Below are positions 60,178-64,000 of a stretch of 64,000 nucleotides of DNA, piece by piece. This DNA comes from Stentor roeselii (lineage: Eukaryota > Ciliophora > Heterotrichea > Heterotrichida > Stentoridae). The translations under genes were made by a program, and so were the position numbers. The notes below the pieces were generated by a model. It did no database searches, was not told the origin of the DNA, and was given only the letters and a program-made list of their open reading frames with translations. Position 1 is the stretch's first letter, and every line of letters starts with the position of its first letter. Where the stretch lies: assembly GCA_006503475.1 (NCBI GenBank), contig RSEH01000145.1:57207-121206 (forward strand), written 5' to 3'.

Positions 60178-61690
60178 ATTTATTATAATGGAATATATAA
60201 TAAAGGTTAGTGCAAATGGAAACTAAATCGAGTAGTTTAATATATTTGATTCTTATATGAAATTTTATCGAGATCTTCTTTTAATTGATACTTGGTCTTC
60301 TTCATAATTATTTATCTTAGCTGATTTTTCACTAATTATTTTGTTCATAGTTTTTATAAAAATTTAGAGACTTTTGACAAACATTGAACTGAGAGCATCA
60401 TTTTATATCATTAATGATCTTTAAATTCTTATAAGCAAGCTAAATTTCAAAAGTTATTGAGATTAAGGCTAGTTTGTGAAGTATGGTTTACAGTATCTAT
60501 CAAAAAACTTTGAATAAACTAATTTTAATTTAAAAGAGCCTATAGTTATAATTCCAAGTTAAATAAACTATTAGCAGAAATAGTACAGAAAATATTTGCT
60601 AGTTTAAAGTCCTATTTTAGTTTAGTTCTCAGAAATCTACACGGATTTAATATACCCTAAGTAAATGAAACTAAATAGACTTTATGAATGAATCTACATC
60701 TATTACAATATTACAATCTGTATATTATTCAAGTTACTTCATCATTCAAAATTTAGTCAAGATATTTGATCAGCACACAAGAGTTTCTTACTTTAAAATA
60801 GCTTAAATACTCCTAAAGGATTGTTCTAATATAAAATAATTAGTTTAGCATATAAAGCAATAATAAATACAAAAAAATTGACAAAAGTTCTGATAAAGAG
60901 AATTATTTAAGATTGTTCTGAGGTTAAATTGAACAATATCATTTGATTTTTTTAATTTTATGAGAGAATTAGAAACTTTTCATGTAATTGACGATAACAA
61001 TCCATGGGAAGATTATTACTCGACTCTTTGATTCAAATTCATCACATAAAATGCAAATTAATAAATTAGTGAAAATCATCTTGACATTAATGTTTAATGA
61101 AGCTACTTCAGAATAGTAATGTTAAAATCCGAGCAATCTCTTCTAAAAGAAAGCTCTTTCGGATCAATATCTCTAAAAACTAATTTCTTACAAATCATCA
61201 AAAGAAAGATTTTTCCAATACTAAAACTTTACAATATTCTGATTTCACGGTCTGGAAACTAATCGAAACAAGTTCAACTAAACCAACTAAATAAAAATAC
61301 CGAAAGTTAATTATGAGTTTCTTGAATATTTTCACAGGGAATTAATAAAGAAAGCCACCAATCTTACACTTTATAATGGGAAATAACTGTGAGGCTTTTT
61401 CATATATCTCATCAAGCAAGTAACTATATATATCAACTCAGCATACTGAATTCTTGTCATTGTTAAAGTTTCCTGTTGATCATTCATCATCTAAATCTTT
61501 AGCTGCTCAGCAGATAATAAATCAGTCTCTCCTTGGATAAATTTTTCTTAGAGAAGTGATATTTGATAACCAACTGATCCTCATTATGTATATCGACCAT
61601 GATTAGCTAAAGCAATCAATTTCTCCGATTTCAACACAAAGAAAATGCATAAAAAGGCTCACCTATCAAATGCAACCTAGTTTCCTGGAA
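60178..61690. other. AT-rich spacer, nothing recognised
   Basis: 1.5 kb of low-GC sequence 5' of the WD40 gene. No ORF over 60 codons, repeat or RNA gene identified. Confidence 0.5.
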
Positions 61691-63161
61691 CTATTCAAAC
61701 TTTCGGTGATTATTTTCTTTCATCATTCCGATTAGAGGGAAATAATCGAAGAAGAAGATGAGGTCTGGGTTAATAAAATGACTTGCTGAGTCTTTCAACT
61801 TTATCACAACCTTTTCTCTGCTTGAGCTGCAACTGGAATGTTTAATAGTTGAAAGTTGATAGGCTGGTGATTCCAGAACCCTGCCCGGCAATAATGTGAA
61901 AAATTCTAAAAAAATCGAATAAAGTCACAGAAAGTTGTTTATCTACTTGAATCAGCAGCTAGTTTACTTCTTTTCTTCTTCTTTCTTCTTCTTCTTTTAT
62001 TTTTCTTTCTTCTTCTTCTTTCCTTAATCTTGGCTACTCGATCTTGAACACTTCATAGTCATCAATTTCATTTCTAACCTTCTGAGTGAAGTCGATATTA
62101 AATTTATAATCATTTCAACATATTGATATTCTAGTCCAGTGACCTGAACAGTGATCCTGTCACAGAATTCAGTGAAAATAACAGCAATTTCATCAGAGCG
62201 TTTAGTATACCTTTGCTCAATCTTTTCATTCCTTTTTTCTGTCTGTTCAGACATAGTTCTTCTAAAAGCTTCAACTATCATATTATTTCATTCACCTGTC
62301 TGTCAATAGCCTGATTAAGTTGAGTAAACCTCAAATTCAGCTGATGTTCTGCCTTCTTTTGAAACTCTTTCGTCTCATAATTCTTCTTCTCGATTCCATA
62401 AGCGATGTTTACCAACTTCTGATTGACTTCTTCTATGACTTATCCCTGATTTGAGAGTTGATTTTCAAGATTTCTGACACGAGTCCTGACCTTTTTCGTC
62501 TTAGTTCTGGTCGTTAGAAGTCCTTCTATTCCCTTAAAAGTCTCTTCAATAAGTTTGACTCGGCTATCAAAGTCAGCCGAAGTCTGTTGTGCAGAGTCTT
62601 CAATCTTCTGAATCCCATTCAAAACCTCTTCTCGGTTGGCCTTGTCAAGATCAGTTTGACTTCTGATATTATTAAGAAGTTCATTGCTCTGATGAAGATG
62701 ACTCATGATATTCTGAAACTCTGCATTGAAATTTCCGAAGTCAGCAGTGGGAGAAGTGCTGGTCGATCATCTTTTTGAAGTCTTCCGGTTTCTTGAACTT
62801 GAGGCCGAAGTCGCCGAGTTGTCTAATTGATTCAATGTTGAGGTCATTTGCAGGGTATTGTTTGACATACTGATCAAGGCTTCTTGTCTTTCAGTAAGGT
62901 TTACAGTAATCTCGACCAGCTTTTTGCAGACCTCCGTGAACATGTCCTTGCCGGTCATGATCAATTGTTGACAGCACCTGAGACATTCTTCATCTCACCT
63001 CTTAAGGCCTGCTCAATGTTGAGCAGAGAACATTTGGAGTGATTTACTGGTTCTTTAAGGTGGGTCTCGATGTGGAATTCGCAGAAAGTCAAGCTCTTGT
63101 TGCACGAGCAACTGTTTTTCGAACTGCCCCGGCAGCCCTCATATGAGCAAATCCGATCCAT
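61691..63161 (-). pseudogene. B-box-like / coiled-coil gene, decayed
   Basis: Begins at a good ATG (63161) with MDRICSYEGC and a Cys/His cluster (CSCNKSLTFCEFHIETH, then H and C) like a B-box zinc finger. The frame then shifts near 62964. The coiled-coil body (FTEVCKKLVEITVNLTERQE, IQKIEDSAQQTSADFD) is cut by a TGA near 62767, a TAA near 62440, a frameshift near 62281 and later stops; a last coding-like piece ends near 61691. None of the breaks matches a 15-16-nt GTA...AG intron. The layout recalls ciliate B-box/coil/kelch proteins such as the gene at 14273. GC content is well above the flanks, so decay seems recent. Confidence 0.65.
61970..62028 (+). repeat. Imperfect TTC/GAA microsatellite
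   Basis: Polypyrimidine run of ttc/tttc units on the plus strand (polypurine on minus), falling inside the decayed B-box/coiled-coil gene where it would have coded a Lys/Glu-rich stretch. Confidence 0.85.
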
Positions 63162-64000
63162 TTAATTATAAGAAATTATTCGAGAGAAAACTATGGGTTT
63201 TAGAGGATATTGAATTTTGTTTTAGATTTTGATTGAAAGAAGCTGTTTCGGTTGTAGTTTCTATATTTCGATTGTAATATTATATAAAAAATGGATTTAG
63301 CGATGCTTGAATGAAGGTAAGATGGAAGGTTCAACTCTAAATAGTTGGTCTAATTTGATAATTTTAGCTCATAAAAATAAAATTTAATTTCGATGGGTGA
63401 TAATGTTGATGTTGTATGTTTTTGGATTTAGATCGATTAAAATATTTTTTTTGAGTGATAAGTTTAAGATTTCTATCTTTTATGTATTATATTAAAATGG
63501 TTTAAGTTATAACCTTTAGGAATTATTTTTAAGATCGAATAGAGCACTTGTAAAGATAACGATTTGGTTTTGACAGACTCAAAGCCTTAAATAATGTTCT
63601 AAAATATATCTAGTAATTAATAATTTTTTAGTTATAAATTCACTTATCCAGACTCAAACTTATAATCAGGTATGTAAGATTCTTCTGCTGATTAAGAAGC
63701 AGTCTAACTTAAAGCATGAGTTATTGGATACTTTTTATTCTCAAATAATACTTTTTTATATCAATTATAATACTTTCATATAATTTTTAGATTCTTTTCG
63801 AAGCTCAATAATCAAGATGTTAACAATTCTTAGAATCTTGAAAAAATAAAGCCATGATTTCCGAGTTTTAATATATACATTACAAATTAATCATTGATAT
63901 AATCGGGACATCATTTTTTTAAATTAATTAAATTATCATGAAGAATGGCTTGCATCAGAATTAAAGTGATCAATATCATCAAGCTCTATTAGTAAACTTT
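63162..64000. other. AT-rich right edge, nothing recognised
   Basis: 5' flank of the B-box-like pseudogene to the window end. No ORF, telomere-like repeat or RNA gene. Confidence 0.5.

Noticed and set aside
1-64000. tRNA genes, CRISPR arrays, transposases, telomere repeats
   Set aside because: Scanned by eye for tRNA B-box-like motifs, regularly spaced repeats, integrase or transposase motifs and terminal repeats; none convincing.

Overview
The window looks like macronuclear DNA of a heterotrich ciliate of the Stentor type. Three observations support this. All three stop codons (TAA, TAG, TGA) end genes, so the genetic code is standard. Genes are separated by as little as 1 to 25 bp. Four introns can be read directly and are only 15 or 16 nt long, each GTA...AG with an A five bases before the 3' end. 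Introns of 15-16 nt combined with a standard code are the published hallmark of Stentor coeruleus; assignment to the genus is inference.

Positions 1 to about 23,160 form a compact housekeeping block, mostly without introns. In order it carries THO complex subunit 2 (3' end outside the window), an LRRC61-like LRR protein, an otubain-like pseudo-deubiquitinase divergent from an Unkempt-like CCCH/RING protein, DNA ligase IV, a WDR44-like protein with an FFAT motif, an RCC1-repeat protein, an FKBP12-type prolyl isomerase, a [2Fe-2S]-type ferrochelatase, a kelch-like protein, a small unknown, an SCP/FCP-type phosphatase, a NEK2-like kinase and three unknowns.

Positions 23,160 to 64,000 are AT-rich and gene-poor. 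The intact genes are a WD40-ion channel fusion (1225 aa), a giant RNF213-like AAA+ protein without a visible RING (4555 aa), a short-chain dehydrogenase, a pseudokinase joined to an HExxH peptidase-like domain, a WD40 protein, and a 140-aa gene that appears only after removing a 15-nt intron. Between them lie decayed genes: a WD40 gene with in-frame stops, a tubulin-ligase-like (TTLL) IQ-motif gene, a protein kinase, a B-box/coiled-coil gene, a possible GAF-like fragment and several coiled-coil remnants. This half is a pseudogene-rich compartment.

No tRNA, rRNA, CRISPR array, transposase, telomere repeat or recognisable promoter element was seen. The most unusual items are the pseudokinase-metallopeptidase fusion, the RING-less RNF213-like giant, the WD40-channel fusion, the dead otubain-like gene sharing a 25-bp promoter with a RING protein, the conserved FFAT motif and the micro-introns.
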